Assembly: GCA_015146655.1 (NCBI GenBank) | Contig: VKHL01000051.1 | Location: forward strand, 62,001-126,000 | Direction of reading: 5' to 3' | DNA from: Ochromonas danica | Taxonomy: Eukaryota; Sar; Chrysophyceae; Chromulinales; Chromulinaceae | Length of the DNA: 64,000 bases | Shown here: one piece after another, positions 44,125-54,883 of the stretch | Numbering within the stretch: the first letter of the stretch is position 1 | How the letters are laid out: each line of letters starts with the position of its first letter | Made by a program: the position numbers and the translations under genes | Notes under the pieces: model-generated | The model's database searches: none | Told to the model about the DNA's origin: nothing | What the model saw: the letters and a program-made list of their open reading frames with translations, nothing else

Positions 44125-47100
44125 ATGGCCGACGAAGAAGAGTCTGCTGCTACTACTACTGCTACTACTATACCACCACCAGCAACAACAACAGCAGCAA
44201 GTGTCATTGATGTCCATGCTGACCTTCTTCAAAGTTTAGAATCTGCCTTGGATACAAGTAAGATACTTCATGTTTTCACAGCGATGATGTCAATTCTCAA
44301 GGAACAACAAGAAAAACTAGAAGATACAGATCGTCTCATCAAAGGATTATATTCTAAACCACCACCTGGTTCTGTTGCTGCTACTTTCTTTGGTATGGAA
44401 GGTAATTCAAGTAATAATGGTAATAACAGTATTAATAGTCCTACTAGTGCTAATACAGAAGCACGATTAAAACGTATTGAAAAAGATTTGGAAGAAATGC
44501 GTGTTTTCATGCATGGTATGGGAAATGAAGATTCATCTATTCTACATGCTCAAGAGATGACAGGATATATGGCATTTCAAACCTCTGCATTAGGTGTAGT
44601 GGGTGCGATTAGTTTTGATGAGAATGGTGAAGAACAACCTCAACCAACTGCTGCTTCTCTCACTGTTATACAAGAAGGATCGGAAGACTTTGAAGATCGA
44701 GATGATCAAGGTCTTCCATTAGAATCAGATCAAGACCAGTTAGATCAGACTAAACAAGGAGATGAAGGAGATAGTGTGGAAGTAAATGATGAAAACAAGG
44801 CAATGGTAGAAGAAGATGATGATCAAAGAGAAGGAGACAAAGGAACGATCTCTAAAGCCTCCTTTTCTAACCAATTGACAGAAGCTAACAACAATACAGA
44901 AGAAGGCACAGCAGGCAATGGTTCTCAACCTGGTTCTCAACCTAGCTCCAGACCTTCTTCACGTAACACGTCAAGATCTATTTCTAGACCTTCTTCACGA
45001 GCTAAAACACCAGCAGGTGATACTATGTCATCTGATTTCTCTAAACCACCTCCTATTGATGTGGTAGATGAAGAAGGAGGAAATGCAAGTCAAAGAGGAG
45101 GTTTTGTTGCAGCAGTACGTGAAGCTGGAACACCTCCAGCACAACGCAAATCAAACAATAATTTTGTCAATCGACCACAGACAGGTGATCGTAATACAAA
45201 TAGTCGACCAAGTGGACTTGTACAGGTTGAAGTTGTAGCTGGAGGAGGAAATGGACAAGGAGGACTAGGAACAGATGGAATTCAAATGACAAATGATAAT
45301 CGCATTCCAATTCAAGTCAATCTAAGCCAAACATCAGGACGAAGTACTAGACGAAGAATGACTTTAAAGAATTTACCTTTCTTATCAAAAGGTCGATTAA
45401 CACGTATTGTGAAAGAATTACGTCGTCGTGGTAATTTTCTTCGTATTTCTCGTGAACTACTAGAAGATGCTCGTAAACGATATGCTAATCGTTCATTAAA
45501 ACAAAAAATGGAATATATTGAAATGGATATTAGTCGTCTACGTGGTCAAATTGGTAGTTTACGTGATCAATCGAAAAGGAATACTATGATGTTAAAAGAA
45601 CGTAGTGTAGGAGATCGTGATGCTGTCTTATTAGATCATATTGAAGTCTTTCTACGTGTTGTTAATCAAATGGGTGGTGTAGAAAGATTAGCATCTACTA
45701 TGGAACAAACAGAACGTCATGGTCGTATCTTACGTGATCTTAAAGAAGATGGTATGTTCTCAGCGAATGATATGGAACGATTAAAGAAACAAATTGCTAA
45801 AGAACAAGATGTTAGTATGCGAGAAGTATTAGGTAAAGAATCAGATGCACTAAAGCAAGAATTATGTAAGACATTGACAAGTAAATCAGATATTGATAAT
45901 ATGTTAACTATGCCAGAAGTGATTAATACACGTCCTGGTCCACGTGGATTAGGTGTTGCAGGATTAGCATCAGCACGTCCAAATGATCAAAATAATGTTA
46001 AACTTGTTGCAATGATTAATCATGCTATTGCAACTGTTCATGAGAGATTAGATTCCTTTGAAAAATATTTTGATCGTCAATTACAAGAACAAATGGAAAA
46101 ACATGAACAAGATAAAGAACAATTATTACATGGTCAACAAGGTTTAGGTGGAGCAGGAGAATATTTTGAAATGAAAGCAAGTCAATATACTGATGAAAGA
46201 GTTAATAATGTTGTAAGATATATTGAACAAAAATTGGCTGAAATTGAAACAAAACGAGGTGAAATGACAGATGAAATGGCTTTATTAAGAATGAAAATGG
46301 AAGCTATTGATGCTAAGATGAAAGAAGAAAATGCCAGTGAAAATCCTGAAACATTACGTAAAGATGCTGCAGCAATACGAGAATTACAAAGACGTGTTGC
46401 TAATATCCCTGTAGATAAATTAATTGAAGATTTGAAAGCAGTACGTAAAGATTTACGAACACGTGCAGTTGCAACAGAAGTACAAGAAAAGATTACAACA
46501 ACAGAAGATGGACTTCGTAGTCTATTAGGAGAGAATGTTGTAGGATTAAGATCACTTCTATATGAAGTATTCCGTCATATTCAAAGTAAAGCTGATCGTG
46601 ATGATATTAAACATCTTATTACTGCCAAGTAAGTTGTTTTGGTCATATTGAAATGAATTGATCATTTTATGTTGATGTTAACTATTATGATGTATTATGT
46701 CGTTGTTTTGGGGGGTTGTATTTAGGTTAATGCAAATGGAGAAAGAGATAGTAAGAAGAGAAGAAGATATGATGAAAGCTGCATCTGTGACTCGATGTTT
46801 ATCATGTGGTCAATCTACTCAGCATTTGCATAGTACTTCCCATGCTACTAATAGTACCAATAGTACTGGAACAGTAAAACCAGCAGGCGCAGAGTCCCCG
46901 CCTCGAACCAGCAGTCCACCACCACAACAAGGCTCATTAGTTTTAGATGATGAACTATCAGAGCACCCAAGCGTCAATCAGTATAGTGCTGCTCAAGCAG
47001 AACAAGTTTACAGTTTACTCACTGGACAAGCAGGTCTCAAACCTATACTACCACAACATGTGCCATTACAACCAGTAAAGGAACCGTATCAAAGTCATGG

Positions 47101-47587
47101 CTCTGATCTGGCATCAAGAGCTAGCACAGCGAATCCTGTTGCTAACAAACATCGTGGGAAAGTTGATAAGATTCCCGACCCAGTCTATCGTAAAGCTCGC
47201 TTAAATCAACATATGAAGGAAATGGTCAAAGTTAGCGCGACTTCTCTCCAATCTCAAGGATTTGACCTCAATAACAATCCACTTTATGTCTTGGATAGTC
47301 AAGAAGGAGGACCCATGCGTTCTGTTGGTTCTCCATTAGTGGTCACAGATCACAGCAATGAACCTCCCTTGACAAATCCCTTTACCGATCTAACTCAACC
47401 ATTATCATACACTTCCTTACCCAGAAGTGCGGCACAATTTATGGGCAAAGAGCTCATCACGAGTCGATCATTGAACACACTGGGAGGAGGATCGTCTACT
47501 TCAAGCAAAGCGGCACGCACTGCCAATAACGTTATACTTCCAGATATTACTGCTTCTTCAGCTAAACTGCATAATGGCTACCTTTAG
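44125..47587 (+). CDS. QRICH2-like axonemal protein (DUF4795)
   Basis: Two exons, 44125-46628 and 46726-47587, give 1,121 aa. The 97-nt intron (GTAAGT...TTTAG) joins DIKHLITAK to LMQMEKEI in phase 2. The N-terminal ~400 residues include helices (SALDTSKILHVFTAMMSILKEQQEKLED) and Ser/Gly/Asp-rich linkers. The central part (residues ~410-830) is coiled coil: TRIVKELRRRGNFLRISRELLEDARKRY, then long Glu/Lys heptads. The stretch ALLRMKMEAIDAKM, GLRSLLGENVVGLRSLLYEVFRHIQSKADRDDIKHLI, and CLSCGQ just after the splice site match the DUF4795 region of QRICH2, a sperm-flagellum and ciliary doublet protein. A flagellated stage is therefore likely. The C-terminal ~230 residues are disordered. Exon 1 uses strongly AT-ending codons. 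The start is the ATG in GAAGATGGCC; an upstream TTG frame was rejected. Confidence 0.82.
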
Positions 47588-47740
47588 TCGTCATAAATGT
47601 AATACGTATAAAGAGTGTACACATTAAGTTGCACCTGTTGAAATATATACATAAAATGTGTGCAATACATTTGCTAAAGAGACCATCGAATACTTCAGAT
47701 ACAGCACTATACAATCTATATCAATTTGGCAGCTCAAGCT

Positions 47741-49258
47741 TCAGTTTTTGCATGGTTTGAACATAAACCAGCTGGGATACACAGGACAGTGATCACTCTC
47801 TTCTGTGTGAAGAACATGTAATCCTCCATGTCTACGAGCGAACTCTTGTACTGCTGGTCTAACGGTAAATATAGTTTTGCCAATCACACGCAACAGATAG
47901 TCATGTCCTGAGATTATTCCACAAGGGCGAACCTTTGGCCACCATGCTCGTAAGTCAGCTCCAACTGCTGCATAGTGATGCATTGCGTCGAGGTAGACGA
48001 TATCAATGCTTTCATCTTTTATCATAGTGGCAGCTGCAACACTTTCCATGCGCAGAAGATGTGCTGAAGGAAACATGGACACTCTACTCACAGCCTCCGC
48101 CAAATGTTGCAAATGAACGACCTGAGGAACATTCCCTACATCTTCATACATACCATCATGCCAGTGGTTCCAACTGTCAACTCCCAAATAGAACTTCGGC
48201 ATACTCGAATGTAAAATCAACTGAGCATAATTGCCTCGACTTACACCAACCTCAACAAAGGATAGATTTTCCTTCCAAAAGCGTAATGCAAAGCCCAAAT
48301 CATCACGACTTTCCAAGCTAGTCGCCCAGGAAGGAATCATTACAGGCAATGTGTTAGCTTTGGAGGCTAGGTATTGCTTGAAGAGAATAAGTGAGATTGG
48401 CTCTTTTGTACGGGTGATAGCCTCACAGTTGAATGTTCTAATAGACTCAATCAAGTAAAACTCGAGATAATGTCTTGAACGATGGTTGTCTCGATGTGCG
48501 AGCAACAGAGTGAAATCTACTTCTACAGCGCCACCATCATTTTGGCTACTGAGTGGAAGATCAACTTCCATTCGACGAGCATTCTCACATGACTTGACTT
48601 CTGCTCCATGGTCTAAGATGACAAGTCGCTTGTAATCGTTGTTCTCACAGGAGATGATAGCTTTCTGCTTCACTATCAAGACAGAGAGTTCCTGAGGGAC
48701 GGGACCATGAAGGTGTAGCTCACTCTCATTCAATGGCCACCACAGCTTACAAGACTGTAGAGGATGATAGACATCGCCTAGGAAAGGTGATGCTTTAGGT
48801 GCTTCTCTTTGCTCATATTGTCTAATAGTGATTCTATTCTCTTCATTGTCATGATCGTCATCACCGAATAGGAAAGATGATTCGTTTTGATAAGACAGTT
48901 GATCTCTATCCAGGTATTCATCAAATAGATTGTTCAGGGAAGAAGATGAGTGAAAGGTCATCCACAGAGGGGTAGTGTTGAAGTGGTTCCTAAGGATCCA
49001 CTTTGCTATCTCTTCGTCATCTCCAATAGAAGAATGATGACTATTCCATGACATCTCATAATGAATCACTCCCTCTGTCTCTACAAGATACCATACAATC
49101 TTCAAACTGAAAACAAGAAAGAAAATGAAATAAGATACTCCAGCCATTTGGACACCCACAGATACAGATACAGATACAGATGACAATGAAATGAAAATGA
49201 ATGATATCCATCTCATTTCCATGGAATCGTTAACAGGTGGAATCCATTGTATTTCCAT
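47741..49258 (-). CDS. Membrane-anchored class I SAM-dependent methyltransferase
   Basis: Single-exon gene of up to 505 aa. The N-terminus has one or two hydrophobic segments (WISFIFISLSSVSVSVSVG and VSYFIFFLVFSLKIVWYLV), suggesting a type II membrane protein of the ER or Golgi. The C-terminal ~190 residues carry a Rossmann methyltransferase of the Methyltransf_24 type: LSFVEVGVSRGNYAQLIL (SAM-binding motif I), KFYLGVDSW (acidic motif II), SIDIVYLDAMHHYAAVGADLRAWWPKVRPCGIISGHDYL (metal or substrate motif DAxHxY, and GHDY). Diatom genomes carry many such secretory methyltransferases of unknown acceptor. The middle region is not assigned. In-frame ATGs at 49222 and 49144 compete with 49258; the first lies in a TTCCATGGAA palindrome, so the true start is uncertain. 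Confidence 0.72.
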   Translation of the reverse strand: MEIQWIPPVNDSMEMRWISFIFISLSSVSVSVSVGVQMAGVSYFIFFLVFSLKIVWYLVETEGVIHYEMSWNSHHSSIGDDEEIAKWILRNHFNTTPLWMTFHSSSSLNNLFDEYLDRDQLSYQNESSFLFGDDDHDNEENRITIRQYEQREAPKASPFLGDVYHPLQSCKLWWPLNESELHLHGPVPQELSVLIVKQKAIISCENNDYKRLVILDHGAEVKSCENARRMEVDLPLSSQNDGGAVEVDFTLLLAHRDNHRSRHYLEFYLIESIRTFNCEAITRTKEPISLILFKQYLASKANTLPVMIPSWATSLESRDDLGFALRFWKENLSFVEVGVSRGNYAQLILHSSMPKFYLGVDSWNHWHDGMYEDVGNVPQVVHLQHLAEAVSRVSMFPSAHLLRMESVAAATMIKDESIDIVYLDAMHHYAAVGADLRAWWPKVRPCGIISGHDYLLRVIGKTIFTVRPAVQEFARRHGGLHVLHTEESDHCPVYPSWFMFKPCKN

Positions 49259-49428
49259 GGAAGCATTAAGTTAAGAAGTGAGTGAGCCAGGCCATTATTT
49301 GATGCTGTATGAAAAGCAAATTTCCAGCCCAAAACAAAAAATTTGTTTGGAGGTGGTGAGCTGCTAGATGTTAATTAGATTGCATTGATTTCTTGTTATT
49401 GAAACCAGAGGAAGTACTACTACTGCCA

Positions 49429-51409
49429 ATGTCTTCTTTCTTGATAGTAAAGAAGTCTTTTCTTCTGTCTTCTTCATCTTCTCTCTTCCTTCTTCTTCTC
49501 TTCTTCCTTCTTCTTATTGATATCACGAAGGGTGACACTAAATCATGTCATGTTGACTATAAAGTCTATGTTTATGATCTCCCACCAGCTCTTCTTCAAC
49601 GAGGTGAAGAAGCACGACAGAATCGTAACTATCATGTCTGTAGAAAGTGTATCTTCGAACAGTTTGCCTTGGAGTACATCTTATTTGACTATTTTACACA
49701 ATTTTGTGGTCGAACACATCAACCTGAAGAAGCAGATTTCTTTTATTTACCTCTTATACGTGATTTAGACTATCGTATTGCTTTAACAGGAAAAGGTGAT
49801 CGTAAACCATCTCCTGTTGATCAAGCACTATTAGATGTCTTAGAGAAAGATAATTTTAATCGATGGAATGAGGTCTTTAATATCACTGATATCTATTGGA
49901 AGTAAGTACTGTCACTGATATCTATTATATCAGATCATGCTGTGTTTTCTGTCTCTCGTTGTTCCTCTTGTGTGTATTGCTTGTTTGTATTGGTTCTGTT
50001 GATGTACTCATAATACGATGTGATGTTTGTTTGGTTGTTTGGTTGGGTTGGATAGGAAGAAGAAAGGAGCTGATCATTTGATTGTTATGCCAGCACCCGT
50101 GACAAACTTTCGACATGAGACGAATCGCCGAGGTTTCTTCCATTATGTTAGTGACACCATATCTTTTTCTCACAACTAGTACTCATCATCAATACATGAA
50201 TACATACTAAATAGATGCCACAACTTGCTCCTCCTATTTTCTTTAATGTGGAACTCTCTCGATCTTTTCTAAATGAATATCCTGTCTGTGCTCGTAGTAA
50301 GAATATTGTTCTACCCTATGCCATGACAGATGCTAATCATTATACAGGAGAGTTATATGGCAAGTATAAAAGAGATAAATTGATCTTTTATCAAGGTGGT
50401 ATGCATGGATCATGTATTTATGTTCGAATGGCATTAAATTCACTTATTCGAAGTGAATGGAGTGTTCAACGTGGCGATCGTAAACGTGAAGAAGGTTTTC
50501 AAATGGCAACATTCTGTCCAATCCCTATTGGTGACTCACCATCCAGTAAAAGGATGTATGATGCACTTCATGTAAGCAGCTATCTTGCATCTGTTTTGAT
50601 GGCGATGATGATGCTTTTGTAACATGCCAGCTCACTCATTGTCATTGTTGTTGTTGTTTGATTTGTTTGTTTATGTTGTTTAGTATGGTTGCATACCAGT
50701 ACTACTCTCAGATGAAGCAGTTTGGGCATTTTCTCCACAAGCTACAATCTATTCACCTGCTATTGCCAATAAGACAGAAGGTCTATCAGCTTGGAAAACA
50801 GTTGATCCGCACTTATTCTCCCTCACACTACCACAAAGTCTGGTTTACTCCTCTGCCTCTTACCTTCTCCGCCATCAAGCAGATCTTTTACCACTCTTGA
50901 ATATTCACCCAGAAGTGATGGTTATTCTTGAAGAGTTAGCCAAAGAAGAAGAAAATGAGCGCAAGCAAGACCTTCAATCAGCATCGGCTACAGTGTATCC
51001 TCTGGATACCATGAATGACACACAGTCTAATCTTGCCTTATCCAACGAACAGATGAAGCAAAAATATGATATGAAATCATTTCAACGTGCTTTATCTCAA
51101 GTACCAGTTGCAAAGAATACGTTGATTCGTTTATTACAACGCTTGCCAAAGGGTTTTATTCAAAGTCTGCAACATCGTCTGCAGGAAGTACGACCGCTTT
51201 ACGAGTTCTACCAATCTTCGAACGCATACCAGTCAGGTGAAGCACTCACTGCTCGTCATGTCTTTCCTTCAGGTGGTGCTATTAGAGCCATTGATACCAT
51301 TTTGGAAACTAGACGCAAGGAAGGAATAGATGCTATAGCACAACGTTGTGAAGAGGAGAGAGGAGCATCTGGACACAACTATCTCGCATCTTATCCCTGC
51401 CACCATTAG
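49429..51409 (+). CDS. Exostosin-like glycosyltransferase (GT47 family)
   Basis: Four exons, 49429-49901, 50056-50146, 50215-50571 and 50684-51409, give 548 aa; introns are 154, 68 and 112 nt and all joins keep the frame. A hydrophobic signal anchor (SSLFLLLLFFLLLI) follows a short cytosolic stub. The body follows plant and algal exostosins: YKVYVYDLPPALL, QFALEYILFDYF with EADFFYLPLI, then exon 2 LIVMPAPVTNFRHETNRRGFFHY, exon 3 NIVLPYAMTDANHY and KLIFYQGGMHGS, ending with SSKRMYDALHYGCIPVLLSDEAVWAFSP. The last is the nucleotide-sugar binding signature of GT47. Such enzymes build cell-surface polysaccharides in the Golgi; the sugar is not predictable. The C-terminal ~170 residues are helical and less conserved. 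The start is the ATG after an in-frame upstream TTG; an ORF beginning at exon 3 alone would lack the N-terminal half. Confidence 0.85.
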
Positions 51410-51522
51410 AGGGGACACCAGTTCACTGTATAGCATTAGTTAATTTCTAAGCTACTCGCTTTTCCACCCCATGTTTTCCAGCTCAAACAGAGTCACTAGA
51501 AGCCAGGAATACTCTTGTTGCC

Positions 51523-52446
51523 TCATAGTGAAGCTTCACTACGCCAGAAAGTGTCCAGTAAGATCTCCCATACATCTATCCGATAGGCATAAGGGCTACA
51601 AGTGCGATGGATGATACTCCAATTACAAATATAGACTGAAAGAAAGCCCACAACGGTAAAGACATGAAACACTTCATGATATCCAAACACAGCAGGCCAT
51701 GGATCAGGTATTTTATTAACAAAAATTATTACCCCAATTACTTGACATAGTGTATTAATAAGCACACAAATAATCTCTAACCATGTCATATAATATCCAA
51801 ATAGACTGGGGAAAAATAATAAAATGACACAAGCATTGATAATTAATCGCCAAACACCAGGTCGTTTCATTGCAATATTCCATGTTGTCCATAGACAAGT
51901 GATAGTAGATAATCCACCTAATAAGAAATTTCCAGGCCAAGGTAATAGTAAACAAGCAGCAGGGAAATTCATAGAAGCTGTACAAATAGCAATTCCACAA
52001 TGATCCATTTTTTGTAATAAAATCTCACTAGGGGGTGACCATCTTCCAATATGATATAATGCACTACTTGTACAACAAAATAAATTACCTGTAATATAGA
52101 GTATAGCAGCAATTTCTCCTTGTAGTGAAGAATTTGCTTCACGTAGTAAATGCCAATAAGCGAAAAGTAATAAAATAGCAGAATAAAGATGTAAGAAACC
52201 TCGTAAAGCAGGTTTATGCATTCCTTCACAATAGAGAGGTTCATTAGGAAAGAGACGATCATCTAATTTCTTTTGAATATTTTCTTCTAGTTGATAAAGA
52301 TCCAATGCTGTTGCTTCAGCATGATTCACAACAGAATCCATTAATCCTGTCCAACCATGTTTTGTACCATGATAATGAATTACTTTACATGATTGACTTG
52401 GGTTGGAATTATTATGATTTATAGGGCAGTATTCTCCGTCACACAT
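51523..52446 (-). CDS. PAQR / hemolysin III-type seven-helix membrane protein
   Basis: Single-exon gene of 307 aa. After a ~75-residue cytosolic N-terminus, the sequence KPALRGFLHLYSAILLLFAYW opens the first helix. CCTSSALYHIGRWSP carries the conserved Ser-x3-His of the family, MDHCGIAICTAS the conserved Asp, and YHEVFHVFTVVGFLSVY the paired His. These residues form the zinc site of adiponectin-receptor-like proteins, which are thought to act as ceramidase-type lipid hydrolases or receptors. Seven helices can be counted. Residue pattern and length fit the broad hemolysin III/PAQR group; I cannot separate adiponectin-receptor-like from bacterial-type members. The start is the first ATG. Confidence 0.85.
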   Translation of the reverse strand: MCDGEYCPINHNNSNPSQSCKVIHYHGTKHGWTGLMDSVVNHAEATALDLYQLEENIQKKLDDRLFPNEPLYCEGMHKPALRGFLHLYSAILLLFAYWHLLREANSSLQGEIAAILYITGNLFCCTSSALYHIGRWSPPSEILLQKMDHCGIAICTASMNFPAACLLLPWPGNFLLGGLSTITCLWTTWNIAMKRPGVWRLIINACVILLFFPSLFGYYMTWLEIICVLINTLCQVIGVIIFVNKIPDPWPAVFGYHEVFHVFTVVGFLSVYICNWSIIHRTCSPYAYRIDVWEILLDTFWRSEASL

Positions 52447-52880
52447 TTCAATGACAAACAGACGAACAATTTAATTCGTTGAGAATGTTATGGAGAAGAT
52501 ATCGTTTTTATCATTTTGCCACATTCTGCCAGCGGGCTAAATAGACCATAATATAGTTTTACCCTATTTTACCGCCCGCCCTCGCATTGTTGAGATCAAA
52601 TTAGCTGAATACAGGTAAAGAGTTATGAATGAACAAAGTGTTCTCAGCAGTGGCTCCATAACCATTTTCAATGTCATTCTGATGATAATCTTAAAGGAGT
52701 GTCCACAGCAAAGGTAAAAAACAGGTACTGTTCAGGATGCTGTTTGGCTTTTATGTCAAAATATTAAATCATCATCAAAGAAAATGCTACATTAACGAGT
52801 ACTATCAATTTTTACAGGCTCTTCTCCAAGAAGGCAATATGTGTCTCCAAGAAGAAGACACATATTGCTGTTTCAATCGC
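52447..52880. other. Intergenic region with a hairpin near the Psb31-like gene end
   Basis: Between the PAQR gene start and the 3' end of the Psb31-like gene. It contains the inverted repeat at 52834-52868 and a repeated TCTCCAAGAAG (about 52824 and 52843). No gene is seen. Confidence 0.55.
52834..52868. repeat. Perfect 13-bp inverted repeat 3' of the Psb31-like gene
   Basis: GCAATATGTGTCT (52834-52846) pairs with AGACACATATTGC (52856-52868) across a 9-base loop. It begins 13 bp beyond the stop codon of the minus-strand Psb31-like gene, so it would form a stem in the 3' UTR of that transcript. Confidence 0.85.
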
Positions 52881-53441
52881 TTAATGTGGAATATACTCTC
52901 TCTCAGTACCTCTCAACGGAGAGAAAGGAGAAGATGTAGTCTGACCCTTTTCTTCGGGCTTGTAGTCAGGCTTTAACTTGGCCACTCGAACAAACTCGTT
53001 AAAGGCCTCTTGAAGCTTCTGCACATCTTTCTTCTCTACAGCGTCATAGATCTTCTCCTTGATAGCAATCTCAGCTTCTCTAGTCAATGCTTTGCTGCTT
53101 CCAGGATTAGTTTGTGAAATAAAAAGATCGAAGGCATTGCGTATTTTGGATTGTTGGAATGCTTCGAAGTCACCCTTCTCTACTGCTGGAGCAAGGTCAT
53201 AGATCCTCACCCCGTAGGTGTTACGGGCACGATAGATAGTGCTTTCACTGGTAGCTCCATCAGCAAAGACTGGGGTAGGAACAAGAGCAGGACCAGCTAG
53301 AGTTGCAGTGAGCAGAGCTGTTCCCACAGCCTTGGTCAACTGCTGCCCCCATTTCATTTGCATGAAGCCTCTGTTAGGAGACACTTTATAGGCAGCGATG
53401 CAAGACAATAGGACAAGAGCGCAAATCAAACGAAAGAACAT
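52881..53441 (-). CDS. Psb31/PsbQ-like thylakoid lumen protein of photosystem II
   Basis: Single-exon gene of 186 aa with a three-part leader. Residues 1-17 (MFFRLICALVLLSCIAA) are an ER signal peptide; cleavage before Tyr18 fits the heterokont rule of an aromatic residue at +1. A basic transit segment (YKVSPNRGFMQMKWGQQLTK) follows. A hydrophobic thylakoid-transfer segment (AVGTALLTATLAGPALVPTPVFA) ends in an AxA-type site before DGAT. The mature part is a four-helix candidate (YRARNTYGVRIYDLAPAVEKGDFEAF, then FDLFIS, KEKIYDAVEKKDVQKLQEAFNEFVRVA). This resembles Psb31, the PsbQ-type extrinsic subunit of diatom PSII that stabilises the oxygen-evolving centre. The name is by pattern. This gene is the best evidence for a secondary red plastid. 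Confidence 0.72.
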   Translation of the reverse strand: MFFRLICALVLLSCIAAYKVSPNRGFMQMKWGQQLTKAVGTALLTATLAGPALVPTPVFADGATSESTIYRARNTYGVRIYDLAPAVEKGDFEAFQQSKIRNAFDLFISQTNPGSSKALTREAEIAIKEKIYDAVEKKDVQKLQEAFNEFVRVAKLKPDYKPEEKGQTTSSPFSPLRGTEREYIPH

Positions 53442-53947
53442 GGTCTAAGGAATATGTCTTGGTTTATACTGGAGGAATAAATTGTGGTGAAGAATGGTTG
53501 TCATCCCCATCCTGCACTTCCTTCGAGATGCGAAGTAAAGACACACAGGAGAGATGGTGAAGTTTTATCACTTCCAGACTAGACCAGGCCACCTCACTGC
53601 AACTATCAACCTCGTCAGAACCAAGCTGTGCCACATCAATTCTTCGTCATCGACTTTGGAATGCGAGGAGGGAGGAATATTTCGTAAGTTCGTATGTTCG
53701 TAATTTCGTTTATCAAGTTGATGTTCGAATAATCGAAAAGCCGAATGTGGGCAACTTCACTCTTCTTGGTGGTGTGCATGCAATGAGAGGTGAGAAAGAG
53801 TGGAGTGGTTTAGTGATGGTGTGGAGGACAGTGGACGCACTTGTGTGGTTGGATTCATCTTTGTGGTTGTTCTGATTCCATCGTGACTGTGAGAACAGGA
53901 ACGCGACACACATTTCATTGTTGATTTGACAGAATAGACATAGAAAG
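53442..53947. other. Divergent intergenic flank with TTCG-rich tract
   Basis: Between the Psb31-like gene start and a small plus-strand gene. At about 53679-53743 there is a run of TTCG elements (TTTCGTAAGTTCGTATGTTCG and similar). No gene is seen. Confidence 0.45.
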
Positions 53948-54281
53948 ATGACTGCTCATAGAACCACCATTGTTGCGGGATCTGTCCTCTTGTCCTTTGT
54001 GGGCGCTGGCTTCTGTACTTTTGCCACCAGTGCGATTTGTAAGAACCGTCATTTGTTCTGTGTCCTAGTGTGGAACTCTAACCGTTCTTCTCTCTCTGTG
54101 TGTGTCCAACAGCTGCTAGACCCGTCACTATGTCCCCAGAGTGGCAAAACGCAACTAAGGAGTACATGAAGTTCCAGAAGATGAACCCTGTCATGGGTAA
54201 GTGAACCACCTAGATGATGACTCACCATCACCACACGACCTCACACCTTGTCTTTCTCTCTCTTCAGGTGACGGCAAGTAA
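53948..54281 (+). CDS. Small spliced single-helix membrane protein, possibly mitochondrial
   Basis: Three short exons, 53948-54038, 54113-54196 and 54268-54281, give 62 aa; introns are 74 and 71 nt with GTAAGA...ACAG and GTAAGT...TCAG borders, and both joins are phase 1. The protein has a short polar N-terminus, one membrane helix (IVAGSVLLSFVGAGFCTFA), then SPEWQNATKEYMKFQKMNPVMG. This polar tail, with conserved-looking Trp, Tyr and Asn-Pro, is typical of tiny single-helix subunits of respiratory complexes, such as cytochrome oxidase or complex III. I cannot name it. Strong splice sites and phase agreement support the gene despite its size. It was found only by joining exons. Confidence 0.7.
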
Positions 54282-54883
54282 AGCGTCTAGTGGATAGTTT
54301 AAAGCGTCAAAGTTTTGAATTGAAGTGCGATTGATCACTTGACATATACTGTAAATTGAATTCCGTGAACTACTACTACTAGTCGTTGTCTTCTTTCCAA
54401 ACAGCCACCCACACTAACATCAACATCAGATAGTCAGACAAACACTGTCCTCTCTCTCACACTCTCTCCACTGGACACGTTGATCGTCATCATCGTGCTG
54501 GTCTAATAGAACAGGATTGGTGTGAAAACTGAGAGACTACTACGTTGAATGAGTGGCTTTCATCCTTCTCTCTCCACCAGACAGCTCAGTGAGATCTCGT
54601 TCCTATGTTCTGACTGGAGAAGTCAGTGTCAAGTGACTGTTAGTATGCGATCTGTAGAGGCTCAACCAGATGATCAACTGGGGCTTATGAAGAAGGTGTG
54701 TGGTCATGTAAAAAAATAATGATCATCACGGTGGCCTCACATCTATCAGAAGCTATTGATCAATTTTGATAATTAAGGTGGGATTCTCATACAAAGGAAG
54801 TAGCTATACAGTACAATAGAAAGACAAACCCGTTAGCATCTAGCAGAAAAAGCACGGTCGTTCTGAGTAGAATTCAAATCATT
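54282..54883. other. Intergenic region between convergent genes, no gene seen
   Basis: 3' flanks of the small spliced gene (plus) and the atlastin gene (minus). I see CT-rich stretches near 54442-54475 and nothing supportable. Confidence 0.5.
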
